Below, in pieces: positions 34,715 through 44,141 of a stretch of DNA of 64,000 nucleotides (its first letter is position 1; every line of letters begins with the position of its first letter). Under the pieces are notes generated by a model that saw nothing but the letters and a program-made list of their open reading frames with translations, had not been told where the DNA came from and did no database searches. The stretch covers positions 248,001 through 312,000 of the forward strand of contig NZ_MDDR01000007.1 in NCBI RefSeq assembly GCF_001870435.1. The letters run 5' to 3'. A program made the position numbers and the translations under genes. The stretch comes from Pseudomonas costantinii. GTDB taxonomy: Bacteria; Pseudomonadota; Gammaproteobacteria; Pseudomonadales; Pseudomonadaceae.

Positions 34715-34880
34715 CTTACAAATAAACTCGAAACGCCTTAAGCCGCTCTAGCCAGCCTGTGTCGGCACATACTGAAACATGTGCTTAAACATCGCCTATC
34801 TCCTACGTCTGTAGGGGCAATTGCCGAATACAGTGCACATCCGTACACTGCGCCACCTTTTGTCCCGATGGGCCGTGTCG

Positions 34881-35627
34881 ATGCTTTTTCTGTTACGTAT
34901 GTTGTTGATGGGCCTGCACTTTATGCTCGCAGGTTGTTTGGGCGTGCTGCTGGGCATCTGCCGGCCGTTCAACCCGGACAACAGCCGCCTGTGCGCGCGT
35001 CTCTACGGGCTGCCTGCGATGTGGTTGTTGCGGCTGAATGTGAAGGCCGATGTCGACTCGCTGCGAAACAAGCCCAACAGCTGCGTGATCATCGCCAACC
35101 ACCAGTCCAACTATGACCTGTTTGTGCTCGGCACCGTGGTGCCCTACCGCACCGTGTGTATCGCTAAAAAGAGCCTGAAATGGGTGCCACTGTTCGGCCA
35201 ACTGTTCTGGCTGGCGGGCAACGTGCTGATCGACCGGGGCAATGCGCACAAGGCACGTCGCGCGATGCTGACCACCACTCACACCTTGCAGCATAAGGAC
35301 ACGTCGATCTGGGTGTTCCCGGAAGGCACGCGCAACCTGGGCAAAGGCCTGCTGCCCTTCAAGAAAGGCGCGTTTCATATGGCGATCACGGCGGGCGTGC
35401 CCATCGTGCAGGTGTGTGTCAGCACGTACGTCAACCATATGCAGCTCAATCGCTGGAACAGTGGTGATGTACTCATACGCTCTTTGCCGCCGATTCCTAC
35501 CGCTGGCATGACTGCGGATGACGTCCCTCGCTTGATGCAGATCTGCCAGGAACAGATGGATGCATGCATCGCGGCGATGGACCGTGAACTGCAAAGTGTC
35601 GCAACAATAGAACTCGCTTCCAGCTAA
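34881..35627 (+). CDS. 1-acyl-sn-glycerol-3-phosphate acyltransferase (PlsC-type)
   Basis: 248 aa from ATG 34881; a TTG 60 bases upstream with a GGGG site is possible. Motif I N-H-Q-S-N-Y-D (NHx4D) near residue 73 and motif F-P-E-G-T-R near residue 145 define the family. The N-terminal hydrophobic segment anchors it in the inner membrane. It acylates lysophosphatidate in phospholipid synthesis. Confidence 0.85.
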   Translation: MLFLLRMLLMGLHFMLAGCLGVLLGICRPFNPDNSRLCARLYGLPAMWLLRLNVKADVDSLRNKPNSCVIIANHQSNYDLFVLGTVVPYRTVCIAKKSLKWVPLFGQLFWLAGNVLIDRGNAHKARRAMLTTTHTLQHKDTSIWVFPEGTRNLGKGLLPFKKGAFHMAITAGVPIVQVCVSTYVNHMQLNRWNSGDVLIRSLPPIPTAGMTADDVPRLMQICQEQMDACIAAMDRELQSVATIELASS

Positions 35628-35669
35628 GCTGCCCAACACCTGTCCTCCTAATAAGAAGCGATCAGCACC

Positions 35670-36641
35670 ATGGGTAGAGTTGTTGCGGCAGCTGTCTACA
35701 GCGCCGGTAAGAAAGTCACCGATATCACCCTCGACGAAGGCGCGGCCTGGGCCGCCAAACCCGACCACTTTGTGTGGATCGGCCTGGAAGAGCCCAACGC
35801 CCAGGAGCTGGCCAACCTGCAACGCCAGTTCAACCTGCATGAACTGGCCATCGAAGACGCCCTGGAAAAACACAGCCGCCCCAAGCTTGAAACCTTCGGC
35901 GATGCGCTGTTTATCGTCACCTACTCACCGGTGCGCGAGAACGGCAAGCTGGTGTTTATCGAAACCCATATCTTTGCCGGCAACGGCTACATCATCACCG
36001 CGCGCAACGGGCACTCGGCGTCCTACGGCTATGTGCGCCAACGCTGTGAGGCGCGACCGCTGTTGCTGGAGCATGGGGAGGACTTCGTACTCTATGCACT
36101 GCTGGATTTCGTCACCGAGAACTACCAGCCGGTGAGCGAGGCGATCCATGCCGAAATCGATGAGTTGGAGCGCAATGTGTTGTGCAACTCTCTCAACGAA
36201 ACTGATATCCAGAACCTCCACGGCCTGCGCCGCGATGTGTTGCGCCTCAAGCGTTATGTGGCGCCGATGGTGGAGATCAGCCAAGAGTTGCAGAAGCTGA
36301 GCTTCCCGTTTATCGACAAGAACATGCGCCCGTATTTCCGCGATGTGCAGATCCATGTCACACGGCAAATGGAAGACCTCACCACCCTGCGCGATATCGC
36401 GAGCCAGACCATCGAGATTGGTGTGTTGCTGGAGGCGTCACGCCAAAGCGTAGTGCAGCGCAAGTTCGCCGCGTGGGCGGCGATCCTGGCGTTCCCCACG
36501 GCGGTGGCGGGGATTTATGGGATGAACTTCCAGAACATGCCCGAGCTGCAATGGCAGTACGGCTATTTTGCGGTGCTCGGGTTTATTACGGTGGGCTGCA
36601 CCAGTTTGTGGGTCAGCTTCAAGCGTTCGGGCTGGCTTTAA
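35670..36641 (+). CDS. corA: CorA-family magnesium/divalent metal transporter
   Basis: 323 aa. The cytoplasmic N-terminal domain is followed by two membrane segments at the C-terminus with the pore motif Y-G-M-N-F at the end of the first. Pentamers carry Mg2+ (some members export zinc). The 3' end overlaps the convergent amidotransferase stop by 3 bases. Confidence 0.85.
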   Translation: MGRVVAAAVYSAGKKVTDITLDEGAAWAAKPDHFVWIGLEEPNAQELANLQRQFNLHELAIEDALEKHSRPKLETFGDALFIVTYSPVRENGKLVFIETHIFAGNGYIITARNGHSASYGYVRQRCEARPLLLEHGEDFVLYALLDFVTENYQPVSEAIHAEIDELERNVLCNSLNETDIQNLHGLRRDVLRLKRYVAPMVEISQELQKLSFPFIDKNMRPYFRDVQIHVTRQMEDLTTLRDIASQTIEIGVLLEASRQSVVQRKFAAWAAILAFPTAVAGIYGMNFQNMPELQWQYGYFAVLGFITVGCTSLWVSFKRSGWL

Positions 36642-37360
36642 GCCGCCTCGGGCTTGTGCGCCACAAAGCGCATCATCCATTCCGCCACGGTTGCGCCGTG
36701 GTGGTCCCGCTCGAGGCTCGCGACGCCGTGGGTGTAGACCTTCTCTCCCAGGGTTGTCTGAAGAATCTCCAGCAACTCGCGGGAATAGTCGTGAATGAAT
36801 TCAGGGTGGCCCTGGAAGCACAGCACTTGGTCTTCGATGTGGTACGCCGCAAACGGGCAAAAATCGCTGGAAGCGATCACGGTGGCGTTGTCCGGCAGGG
36901 CGGTGACTTGGTCCTGATGACTGATCAACAGGGTCAGTTCTTCCACCACCGGGCTCATCCACGGCGCCTTGGCATTGAGCTTGTAGTCGTGAATGCCCAT
37001 GCCCCAGCCTTTGCTCGCGCGTTCAGTCTTGCCGCCCAACAGCAGCGCCAATAACTGGTGACCGAAACACACGCCCAGCAACTTGTCACCGCGCTCATAG
37101 CGCTCAAGCAAGTAAGTCTTGAGGGTCTGGATCCACGGGTCGGGGCCGAAGGAATCAGCCTTGCTGCCAGTCACCAAGTACGCGTCAAACACCTCATCAT
37201 CCGATGGGTATTCACCCTGCACCACGTTGTAAACGACAAAGTCGGCGGCAATCGGTTGCTTGGAAAACAGGCGCTTGAACATCTGCCCGTACCCTTGGTA
37301 CTGATCGATCAAACCTGGACGCAGGATATCGGTTTCCAGGATACAGACGCGTAGCGACAT
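36638..37360 (-). CDS. Class I glutamine amidotransferase-like protein
   Basis: 240 aa. The nucleophile cysteine lies in G-V-C-F-G-H-Q near residue 98, and the His-Glu pair in G-H-P-E-F near residue 180. No synthase domain is attached. It resembles stand-alone GMP-synthase-like GATases such as those in gamma-glutamyl polyamine breakdown. Substrate unknown. Confidence 0.8.
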   Translation of the reverse strand: MSLRVCILETDILRPGLIDQYQGYGQMFKRLFSKQPIAADFVVYNVVQGEYPSDDEVFDAYLVTGSKADSFGPDPWIQTLKTYLLERYERGDKLLGVCFGHQLLALLLGGKTERASKGWGMGIHDYKLNAKAPWMSPVVEELTLLISHQDQVTALPDNATVIASSDFCPFAAYHIEDQVLCFQGHPEFIHDYSRELLEILQTTLGEKVYTHGVASLERDHHGATVAEWMMRFVAHKPEAA

Positions 37361-37454
37361 AAAAAATACCTGACACGGTGATGGGAATAATGCACACCCC
37401 AGAGCCTGCCTTGAAACACCCCCTCAAGGCAAGCCCCGCCGGTGTGCCTATTCA

Positions 37455-39599
37455 CTAGAAACTAGCACCCTGTGCAGCCTTTTCCAGCAACAACGCCGGT
37501 GGCGAGAAGCGCTCCCCATACTGCTCGGCCAGGTAGCGGGCGCGGGCGATGAAGTCGTTTAACCCGTACTGGTTGATAAACTGCAACGCGCCACCACTCC
37601 ACGCAGCAAAGCCAATCCCGAAGATCGAACCAACGTTGGCATCCGCCGTGGACATCAACACCCCCTCCTCCACACAACGTACGGTTTCGATGGCCTGGAT
37701 AAACAGCAGGCGGTCCCGTACGTCCTTCGGCGAAATCTGCTTACCTGGCTGTTCGAAACGGGCTTTCAGCTCTGGCCACAGGTGTTTCTGCCCGCCTGCG
37801 GGATAGTCGTAAAAACCACCGCCCGCCGCCTTGCCAGCACGTTTGTACTCGTTCACCAACAGATCGATCACCAGCGTCGCTGGATGCGTCGGCAGAGCCT
37901 TGCCTTCGGCCTGCAGATCTTTGGCCGTCTGCTGTCGGATATGGCTCATCAGGCTGAGGGACACTTCGTCCGAGACCGCCAACGGCCCCACCGGCATACC
38001 CGCCTTGCGCGCCTCGGTTTCAATCATCGGCGCAGCCACGCCTTCGCCGAGCATGGCGATGCCTTCATTGGTGAACGTGCCGAATACCCGCGAGGTGAAG
38101 AAGCCGCGACTGTCGTTGACCACGATCGGGGTTTTCTTGATTTGCAGTACGAAGTCGAAACCTCGAGCCAGGGTTTCGTCGCTGGTCTGGGCGCCCTTGA
38201 TGATTTCCACCAAGGGCATTTTGTCGACCGGGCTGAAGAAATGCAGGCCGATGAATTTGCCTTGATCCGGCACTGCTTTAGCCAGGCCGCTGATGGGCAG
38301 CGTGGACGTGTTGGAAGCGATCACCGTGTCGGCACCGACCACGCTTTGCGCCGCGGCCGAGACCTTGGCCTTGAGCTCGCGATCTTCGAACACAGCTTCA
38401 ATGATCAGATCGCAGCCCGCCAGGTCGGCATCGAAGGCCGTAGGCTGAATCCGCGCCAGGGTGATTTCCCGCTGTTCAGCGGTCAATTGCCCACGGCTGA
38501 CCTTCTTGTCCAACAGCGCGGCTGAGTGCGCCTTGCCCTTCTCGGCAGCTGCAAGGTTGATGTCCTTGAGCACCACTTCGACGCCTGCACTGGCGCTGAC
38601 ATAGGCGATGCCCGCGCCCATCATCCCGGCGCCAAGCACACCGACTTTGCGCGTGACATAAGGCGCAAACCCTTTTGGCCGCGAGCTACCCGCATTGATT
38701 TCATTGAGCTGAAACCAGAAGGTGCCGATCATGTTTTTCGCCACTTGCCCGATCACCAACTCGGTGAAGTAGCGGGTTTCGATCAGGTGCGCAGTGTCGA
38801 AATCCACCTGAGCACCTTCCACGGCAGCACAGAGGATTTTCTCCGGGGCCGGGAAGCAGCCGTTGGTTTTACTGCGCAAAATCGACGGCGCGATGGCGAG
38901 CATCTGCGCCACTTTCGGGTTCGACGGCGTACCGCCGGGAATCTGATAAGCCTTGTTGTCCCAGGGCTGCTTTGCCTCAGGATTGGCGAGAATCCAGGCA
39001 CGGGATTTGGCCAGCAGCTCATCGCGATCCGCCGCCAGCTCATTGATCAAGCCGGCTTGCAACGCCTGCTGCGGCCGGACTTTTTTGCCTTCCAGCAAAT
39101 ACGGCAAGGCCTTTTCCAACCCCAGCATGCGCACCATGCGCACCACCCCACCGCCGCCCGGCAACAAACCCAAGGTGACCTCAGGCAAGCCAAGCTGCAC
39201 CGACTTATCGTCCAGTGCGACCCGGTAATGGCACGCCAGGCAAATCTCCCAGCCGCCGCCCAGCGCCGCGCCATTGATCGCGGCCACCACCGGTTTGCCG
39301 AGGGTTTCCAGGCGGCGCAGTTGCGCTTTTAACACCAGCACGCCGTCGTAGAAATCCCTGGCGTGGGCCTTGTCGACTTTGATCAATTCATTGAGGTCAC
39401 CGCCTGCAAAAAAAGTCTTCTTCGCCGAGGTGATGACGACCCCGACGATCGTTTCCTTCTCAGCGTCCAGGCGCGCGACGGTGGCCGCCATGGCCTCGCG
39501 GTACACGCCGTTCATGGTGTTGGCGCTCTGGCCGGGCATGTCGAGGGTCAGCACCACAATCTGGTCCTGGCCTTTTTCGTAACGAATGGCTTCGGTCAT
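37455..39599 (-). CDS. FadB-type 3-hydroxyacyl-CoA dehydrogenase/enoyl-CoA hydratase
   Basis: 714 aa, the size of fatty-acid oxidation alpha subunits. The first 300 residues form the crotonase part (N-G-A-A-L-G-G-G-W-E); residues about 315 onward form the NAD-binding part (G-V-L-G-A-G-M-M-G-A-G) with an HADH C-domain. It hydrates and oxidises acyl-CoA intermediates. The thiolase gene lies 16 bases upstream in the same operon. Confidence 0.9.
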   Translation of the reverse strand: MTEAIRYEKGQDQIVVLTLDMPGQSANTMNGVYREAMAATVARLDAEKETIVGVVITSAKKTFFAGGDLNELIKVDKAHARDFYDGVLVLKAQLRRLETLGKPVVAAINGAALGGGWEICLACHYRVALDDKSVQLGLPEVTLGLLPGGGGVVRMVRMLGLEKALPYLLEGKKVRPQQALQAGLINELAADRDELLAKSRAWILANPEAKQPWDNKAYQIPGGTPSNPKVAQMLAIAPSILRSKTNGCFPAPEKILCAAVEGAQVDFDTAHLIETRYFTELVIGQVAKNMIGTFWFQLNEINAGSSRPKGFAPYVTRKVGVLGAGMMGAGIAYVSASAGVEVVLKDINLAAAEKGKAHSAALLDKKVSRGQLTAEQREITLARIQPTAFDADLAGCDLIIEAVFEDRELKAKVSAAAQSVVGADTVIASNTSTLPISGLAKAVPDQGKFIGLHFFSPVDKMPLVEIIKGAQTSDETLARGFDFVLQIKKTPIVVNDSRGFFTSRVFGTFTNEGIAMLGEGVAAPMIETEARKAGMPVGPLAVSDEVSLSLMSHIRQQTAKDLQAEGKALPTHPATLVIDLLVNEYKRAGKAAGGGFYDYPAGGQKHLWPELKARFEQPGKQISPKDVRDRLLFIQAIETVRCVEEGVLMSTADANVGSIFGIGFAAWSGGALQFINQYGLNDFIARARYLAEQYGERFSPPALLLEKAAQGASF

Positions 39600-39614
39600 G
39601 ACAATTCCTTGGGC

Positions 39615-40820
39615 TCAGAGGCGTTCGATAATGGTGGCGATGCCCATGCCACCGCCGACACACAGGGTGGCCAGGCCGTAACGCTGCTGGCGCACTTCCA
39701 GCTCGTCGAGCAGGGTGCCGAGGATTGCGCAACCGGTGGCGCCCAATGGGTGACCCATGGCGATGGAGCCGCCGTTGACGTTGACCCGCGCAACGTCGAT
39801 GTCCATGTCTTTGATGAACTTGAGGACTACAGAAGCAAACGCTTCGTTGACTTCAAACAGGTCAATGTCCTCCACGCGCAAACCGGCTTTGGCCAGGGCT
39901 TTACGAGTGGCCGGTGCAGGGCCTGTGAGCATGATGGTCGGGTCAGTACTGGTAACCGCCGTGGCGACAATGCGCGCCCGCGGTTGCAGGCCCAGTTCAC
40001 GGCCACGGGCCTCTGAGCCGATCAACATCAGTGCGGCACCGTCGACGATGCCTGAGCTGTTGCCGGGCGTGTGCACATGGTGGATGCGCTCAACATGGCT
40101 GTAGACCCGCAGCGCGGTGGCGTCGAAGCCCATCTGGCCCATCATTTCAAAGCTGGGCTTGAGCTTGCCCAGGCCTTCGAGGGTGGAGTCGCCACGGATA
40201 AATTCGTCATGGTCCAGCAGCACGATGCCGTTCTGGTCCTGCACCGCGATCAGCGATTTATTGAAGGAACCCTCTGCACGCGCCCTGGCCGCTTTCTGCT
40301 GTGAGTGTAGGGCGAAGGCGTCGACGTCCTGACGGGTGAAGCCTTCCAGGGTGGCGATCAGGTCAGCACCAATACCCTGGGGCGTAAAGTGGCTGTGCAT
40401 ATTGGTTTGCGGGTCGAGTACCCAGGCACCGCCATCGCTGCCCATGGGCACGCGGGACATGGATTCGACGCCACCGACCACCACCAGGTCTTCAAAGCCG
40501 GAACGCACTTTCATCGCGCCAAGGTTCACCGCTTCGAGGCCCGAGGCGCAGAAGCGGTTGATCTGTACGCCAGCGACGCTGATATCCCAGTCCGCCACCA
40601 ACGCAGCGGTCTTGGCGATGTCGGCGCCCTGGTCGCCCACCGGGGTAACGCAGCCCAGGACAATGTCATCCACCTGGCGCGTATCGAGGTCGCTGCGTTG
40701 TGCCAGCGCCGTGAGTAAGCCTGCCACCAGGTTTACCGGCTTCACGCTGTGCAAGGCACCGTCGGCCTTGCCTCTGCCTCGTGGCGTGCGTATCGCATCA
40801 AAGATCAAAGCTTCGGTCAT
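39615..40820 (-). CDS. Acetyl-CoA acyltransferase (thiolase, FadA-type)
   Basis: 401 aa. The active cysteine is in R-F-C-A-S-G-L-E near residue 90; the His and second Cys motifs are G-H-P-L-G-A-T-G and L-C-V-G-G-G-M-G. It cleaves 3-ketoacyl-CoA, working with the FadB-type protein encoded next. A second pair besides the main fadBA is common in Pseudomonas. Confidence 0.9.
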   Translation of the reverse strand: MTEALIFDAIRTPRGRGKADGALHSVKPVNLVAGLLTALAQRSDLDTRQVDDIVLGCVTPVGDQGADIAKTAALVADWDISVAGVQINRFCASGLEAVNLGAMKVRSGFEDLVVVGGVESMSRVPMGSDGGAWVLDPQTNMHSHFTPQGIGADLIATLEGFTRQDVDAFALHSQQKAARARAEGSFNKSLIAVQDQNGIVLLDHDEFIRGDSTLEGLGKLKPSFEMMGQMGFDATALRVYSHVERIHHVHTPGNSSGIVDGAALMLIGSEARGRELGLQPRARIVATAVTSTDPTIMLTGPAPATRKALAKAGLRVEDIDLFEVNEAFASVVLKFIKDMDIDVARVNVNGGSIAMGHPLGATGCAILGTLLDELEVRQQRYGLATLCVGGGMGIATIIERL

Positions 40821-41211
40821 GACGTCCTCGAACCACTGTGCATGTGTGCCCCTACCTTAGGCCCGATTGACACGGTTTCAATGACGGATGCGCTCATTGC
40901 TTTTGACCCACTCGCTCGGACGAACGGTAGGCAGCTACGGGAAACCGGTGATTAATCGTTTTAGCTGTCTAGCCCTAGGGCTGGCGCCAAGATGGCGATA
41001 GGCCTCATGCCGTTTTTAGCAAAATTTCTGATTAGCTGATATGAAATGGATCTAAGCCGCGCAGAACGAGGGCTCTAAGGTTGAATCTGTAAGGAGTTGC
41101 TGCCGGGTTTTGCTGGAGCAGCTGTAAGAAAAGTGCAACGTCACATCGCGATACTGAAAAGAAACCGGCACGCATTTGACGCTCAGGAATAACAACAAAA
41201 GGCAGTCAGCC
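40821..41211. other. 391-bp intergenic region upstream of the thiolase operon
   Basis: Contains the leftward promoter of the thiolase/FadB operon and the rightward promoter of the microprotein gene. I saw no PsrA-type CAAAC-N4-GTTTG box, no convincing gene and no strong terminator. Confidence 0.5.
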
Positions 41212-41307
41212 ATGTTCAAACATACGAAAGTACGTCAGGCGGGACTTATTCTCTTCGCCACCACACTGATTCTGATCTTACCCAATTTAACCAAGGTTAT
41301 TGGGTGA
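41212..41307 (+). CDS. 31-aa single-pass membrane microprotein
   Basis: ATG 41212 to TGA 41305-41307 encodes a basic N-terminus (M-F-K-H-T-K-V-R-Q) followed by one hydrophobic helix (G-L-I-L-F-A-T-T-L-I-L-I-L) and a short tail ending in K-V-I-G. The arrangement fits a small bitopic membrane protein. It overlaps the longer upstream extension of the cytochrome frame. Confidence 0.65.
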   Translation: MFKHTKVRQAGLILFATTLILILPNLTKVIG

Positions 41308-41470
41308 CGACCCGATTCCCACACTTCATGTACACACAGCACCAAAACTGCAGTTTTTGGCAGCACCTGCCGGGACATTGCTTATAGCGGTCCTGTTGCA
41401 GGGGCTGCCGTTTTGCGTGCGATTTTCCGGTATCGTGAGCCCCAACCGCCACTTCGATCCGGGCCCTCTC

Positions 41471-42274
41471 TTGAAATCGACCCTTGCCGTCCTCGCCTTG
41501 CTGTTGGCCCTGCCCGCTTCGGCCGCGCAACTGACCATTGAGTTGGACCATGCCAGCAAGACCTGGCAGACCGCGGACCTGCTCAGGCACCCAGATGCGC
41601 AAACGGTGCAGGTCGTCGATGACGTTTCCTACAAGCGCAATATGACCTATCGCGCAGTGCCACTGGCGGCGCTCCTACCGGGCCTTAAACCAGAAAACCA
41701 CCTACAAGCTGTCGCCCTAGATGGCTTTGCTGCCGAACTTACCGCTGCACCTTTGCTGGAAACCCACGGCGCCCGAGCCTGGCTGGCGGTGGAAGACCCC
41801 GCCCAACCGTGGCCCGCGCTGGCGGATGGCAAACCGAGTGCAGGGCCGTTCTACCTGGTGTGGACCGACCCGCAAGCCGGGCATATCAGCCCTGAGCAAT
41901 GGCCGTTTCAGATTTCCGGGATCAAGCAATTGAAGACCGTGGCCGAGCGTTTTCCCGCGTTGTTACCCGACCCGAAACTGGCCGTGAATGACCCGGTCAA
42001 CAGAGGCTTTGCGGTGTTCCAGAAGAACTGCCTGGCTTGCCACCGCCTCAATGGCGCTGGCGATGCGCAGGTGGGGCCCGACCTGAATGTGCCCTACAAC
42101 CCGACCGAATATTTCAGCGGTGATTTCCTCAAGCGTTACATCCGTGACCCGCAAAGCCTGCGGCATTGGCCACAGGCGAAAATGCCAGCGTTCGCTGTCA
42201 GTGTGTTGCCTGACAGCGAGTTGGATTTGCTGGTGGGGTATTTGAGGCATATGGCGGGGCGTAAGCAACAGTAA
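41471..42274 (+). CDS. Periplasmic monohaem cytochrome c-type protein
   Basis: 267 aa from a TTG at 41471, chosen because it gives a good signal peptide (K-S-T-L-A-V-L-A-L-L-L-A-L-P-A-S-A-A). Near residue 185 lies C-L-A-C-H, a haem c site. The N-terminal domain before it is of unknown family. The start lacks a strong ribosome binding site. Exported electron transfer protein. Confidence 0.75.
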   Translation: MKSTLAVLALLLALPASAAQLTIELDHASKTWQTADLLRHPDAQTVQVVDDVSYKRNMTYRAVPLAALLPGLKPENHLQAVALDGFAAELTAAPLLETHGARAWLAVEDPAQPWPALADGKPSAGPFYLVWTDPQAGHISPEQWPFQISGIKQLKTVAERFPALLPDPKLAVNDPVNRGFAVFQKNCLACHRLNGAGDAQVGPDLNVPYNPTEYFSGDFLKRYIRDPQSLRHWPQAKMPAFAVSVLPDSELDLLVGYLRHMAGRKQQ

Positions 42275-42277
42275 ACC

Positions 42278-42384
42278 GATCATTCCCACGCTCTGCGTGG
42301 GAATGCCTCTTGTGACACTCCGCGTCACGCTTTGGGACGCAGAGCGTCCCGGTCTGCATTCCCACGCGGAGCGTGGGAACGATC
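42278..42384. repeat. REP doublet (REPIN)
   Basis: Two inverted REP units, GATCATTCCCACGC... and ...GCGTGGGAACGATC, flank a short centre containing CTCCGCGTCACG. This is the typical Pseudomonas REPIN form. A near-identical copy is at 56182-56294. Confidence 0.9.
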
Positions 42385-42386
42385 AG

Positions 42387-43190
42387 TTACTGTTGCTGAA
42401 CTGAAATGACGGGCGTCGGCGCCACGAACACCTTGGCGTGCATCTGCTCATGCCCACCGCCACGACGCATGCCACGCACCGGGCATGCATCCAGGTAATC
42501 CAGGCCCACCGCCAGTTTCAAATGCCGCTCCGGCCGTGCCAGTTGGTTGGTCACGTCAAAGCTGTACCAGGCGTCATCCAGCCAGGCTTCGGCCCAGGCG
42601 TGGCTGGCCAGGTGTGTACTGTCTTCGCTGTACAAATACCCCGACACATACCGCGCTGGAATCCCCAGGCTGCGCGCGCACGCCAGGAACGCATGCGTGT
42701 GGTCCTGGCACACGCCCGCACGCCCGGCAAAGGCCTGGGCGGCGCAGGTATCAACTTCAGTGGCACCTGGCGTGTAAACCATCGATTGGTTGAGCGCATG
42801 CATTAAGTCGATCAGCGCGGTACGGTCACGACGCTGATGGCAGTGCTGCTCGGCGAAGCCGCGCAGGGCCTCATCGGGCTCGGTCAGGCGTGTGCTGCGC
42901 AGGAACGGAAAGGCAGACTGGCTCTCGTGTTCGGCCTCGCGCAGCTCGTCGATATCCACTTGGCCACGGGCACCGATGATGATGCCGTCATGGGGCTCGT
43001 CCAGGGTCAGCACATGCAGGATGTTGCCGAACGGGTCCACTTGCGCCCGCACCGGGCGCGGCAGGTCGAGCTGCCAACTGAGTACATGCTGACGCTCACT
43101 GTCGTGGGGCGTGAGGCGCAGGTACTGGATGCTGGCGCGCACTTGGTCTTCGTAGTGGTAGGTGGTTTCGTGGCTGATGGAGAGTCTCAT
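42387..43190 (-). CDS. Transglutaminase-like protein
   Basis: 267 aa. The catalytic cysteine is in G-V-C-Q-D-H near residue 160, histidine in S-H-A-W-A-E near 195, and aspartate in S-F-D-V. N-terminal transglut_N-type domain. It forms an operon with the alpha-E and ATP-grasp genes (4-bp overlap), a conserved trio believed to make or break an amide-linked peptide of unknown role. Confidence 0.85.
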   Translation of the reverse strand: MRLSISHETTYHYEDQVRASIQYLRLTPHDSERQHVLSWQLDLPRPVRAQVDPFGNILHVLTLDEPHDGIIIGARGQVDIDELREAEHESQSAFPFLRSTRLTEPDEALRGFAEQHCHQRRDRTALIDLMHALNQSMVYTPGATEVDTCAAQAFAGRAGVCQDHTHAFLACARSLGIPARYVSGYLYSEDSTHLASHAWAEAWLDDAWYSFDVTNQLARPERHLKLAVGLDYLDACPVRGMRRGGGHEQMHAKVFVAPTPVISVQQQ

Positions 43191-44137
43191 GCGGCCTCCA
43201 GATAGGAACTGTAGATGGCGTCGCCCAACTGGCGGACCAAGGGGATAAAGTCGGTCAGCCAGGCGTGCAGGCCTTCCTCCAGGATTTCATCGATAGCGGT
43301 AAAGCGCAGGCGTGCGTCCATCTCGGCGGCCAGGCGCTGGGCTGGGCGGCCGTTGAGACCGGGCAGGCTGGCGAGGATCTGGTCGATCTCTTCGCTGCAA
43401 GCACGCAGCGAACGCGGGACGTCGGCGCGCAGCAGCAACAACTCCGCCACTTGCCGGGCGCCGGGGGCGTCGCGATAGATTTCGGTGTAGGCCTCGAACG
43501 ACGACAACGCGCGCAGCAAGGCACTCCACTGATAGTAGGCGTGGGCCGTACCGTCGGTGACCGCTGCGGCTCTGTCGCCAGCCATTTCATAGCGCGCATC
43601 CAGCAGTCGTAGCGTGTTGTCGGCACGCTCAATGAAGGTGCCCAGACGAATGAAACGAAAGGCATCGTTACGCATGATGGTGCCGTAAGTGGCGCCACGA
43701 AACAGATGGGACCGTTCCTTAACCCACTCACAGAACCGGCTCATGCCATAACGGCTGAGCCCCTGCTGAGCGATATCGCGAATATCCAGCCAGGTGGCGT
43801 TGATGTTTTCCCACATGTCGGCGGTGATTCGCCCACGCACCGCATGGGCGCTGGCCCGCGCAGCGCCGAGACAGCTGTAGATGCTGGCGGGGTTGGCGGC
43901 GTCCAGGGCGAAAAAGTGCAGCAAGCGTTCGGCATCCAATTCGCCGTGACGTTCGTGGTAATCCTCCAAGGTCCCGGTGATCAGCAGCGGCATAGCCAAT
44001 TCATGCAGGCCATCACCGTGCCCATCTTGAGGCATCAGCGACAGCGAATAGCTGACATCGAGCATCCGCGCGAGGTTCTCCGCGCGCTCCAGGTAGCGCG
44101 ACATCCAGTACAGATCAGAGGCAGTTCTACTCAACAT
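43187..44137 (-). CDS. Alpha-E domain protein
   Basis: 316 aa from ATG 44137. The N-terminus L-S-R-T-A-S-D-L-Y-W-M-S-R-Y-L-E-R-A-E-N is the alpha-E family signature. The protein is entirely helical and is always found with the ATP-grasp and transglutaminase partners. Function unknown. Confidence 0.9.
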   Translation of the reverse strand: MLSRTASDLYWMSRYLERAENLARMLDVSYSLSLMPQDGHGDGLHELAMPLLITGTLEDYHERHGELDAERLLHFFALDAANPASIYSCLGAARASAHAVRGRITADMWENINATWLDIRDIAQQGLSRYGMSRFCEWVKERSHLFRGATYGTIMRNDAFRFIRLGTFIERADNTLRLLDARYEMAGDRAAAVTDGTAHAYYQWSALLRALSSFEAYTEIYRDAPGARQVAELLLLRADVPRSLRACSEEIDQILASLPGLNGRPAQRLAAEMDARLRFTAIDEILEEGLHAWLTDFIPLVRQLGDAIYSSYLEAA

Positions 44138-44141
44138 GGCA

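Noticed and set aside
37407..37431. TGCCTTGA/TCAAGGCA hairpin between the amidotransferase and FadB genes as terminator
   Set aside because: No T-run on either strand; not supported as a terminator.
37782..39332. Long rightward frames opposite the FadB-type gene
   Set aside because: Shadow frames of the conserved FadB gene on the other strand.
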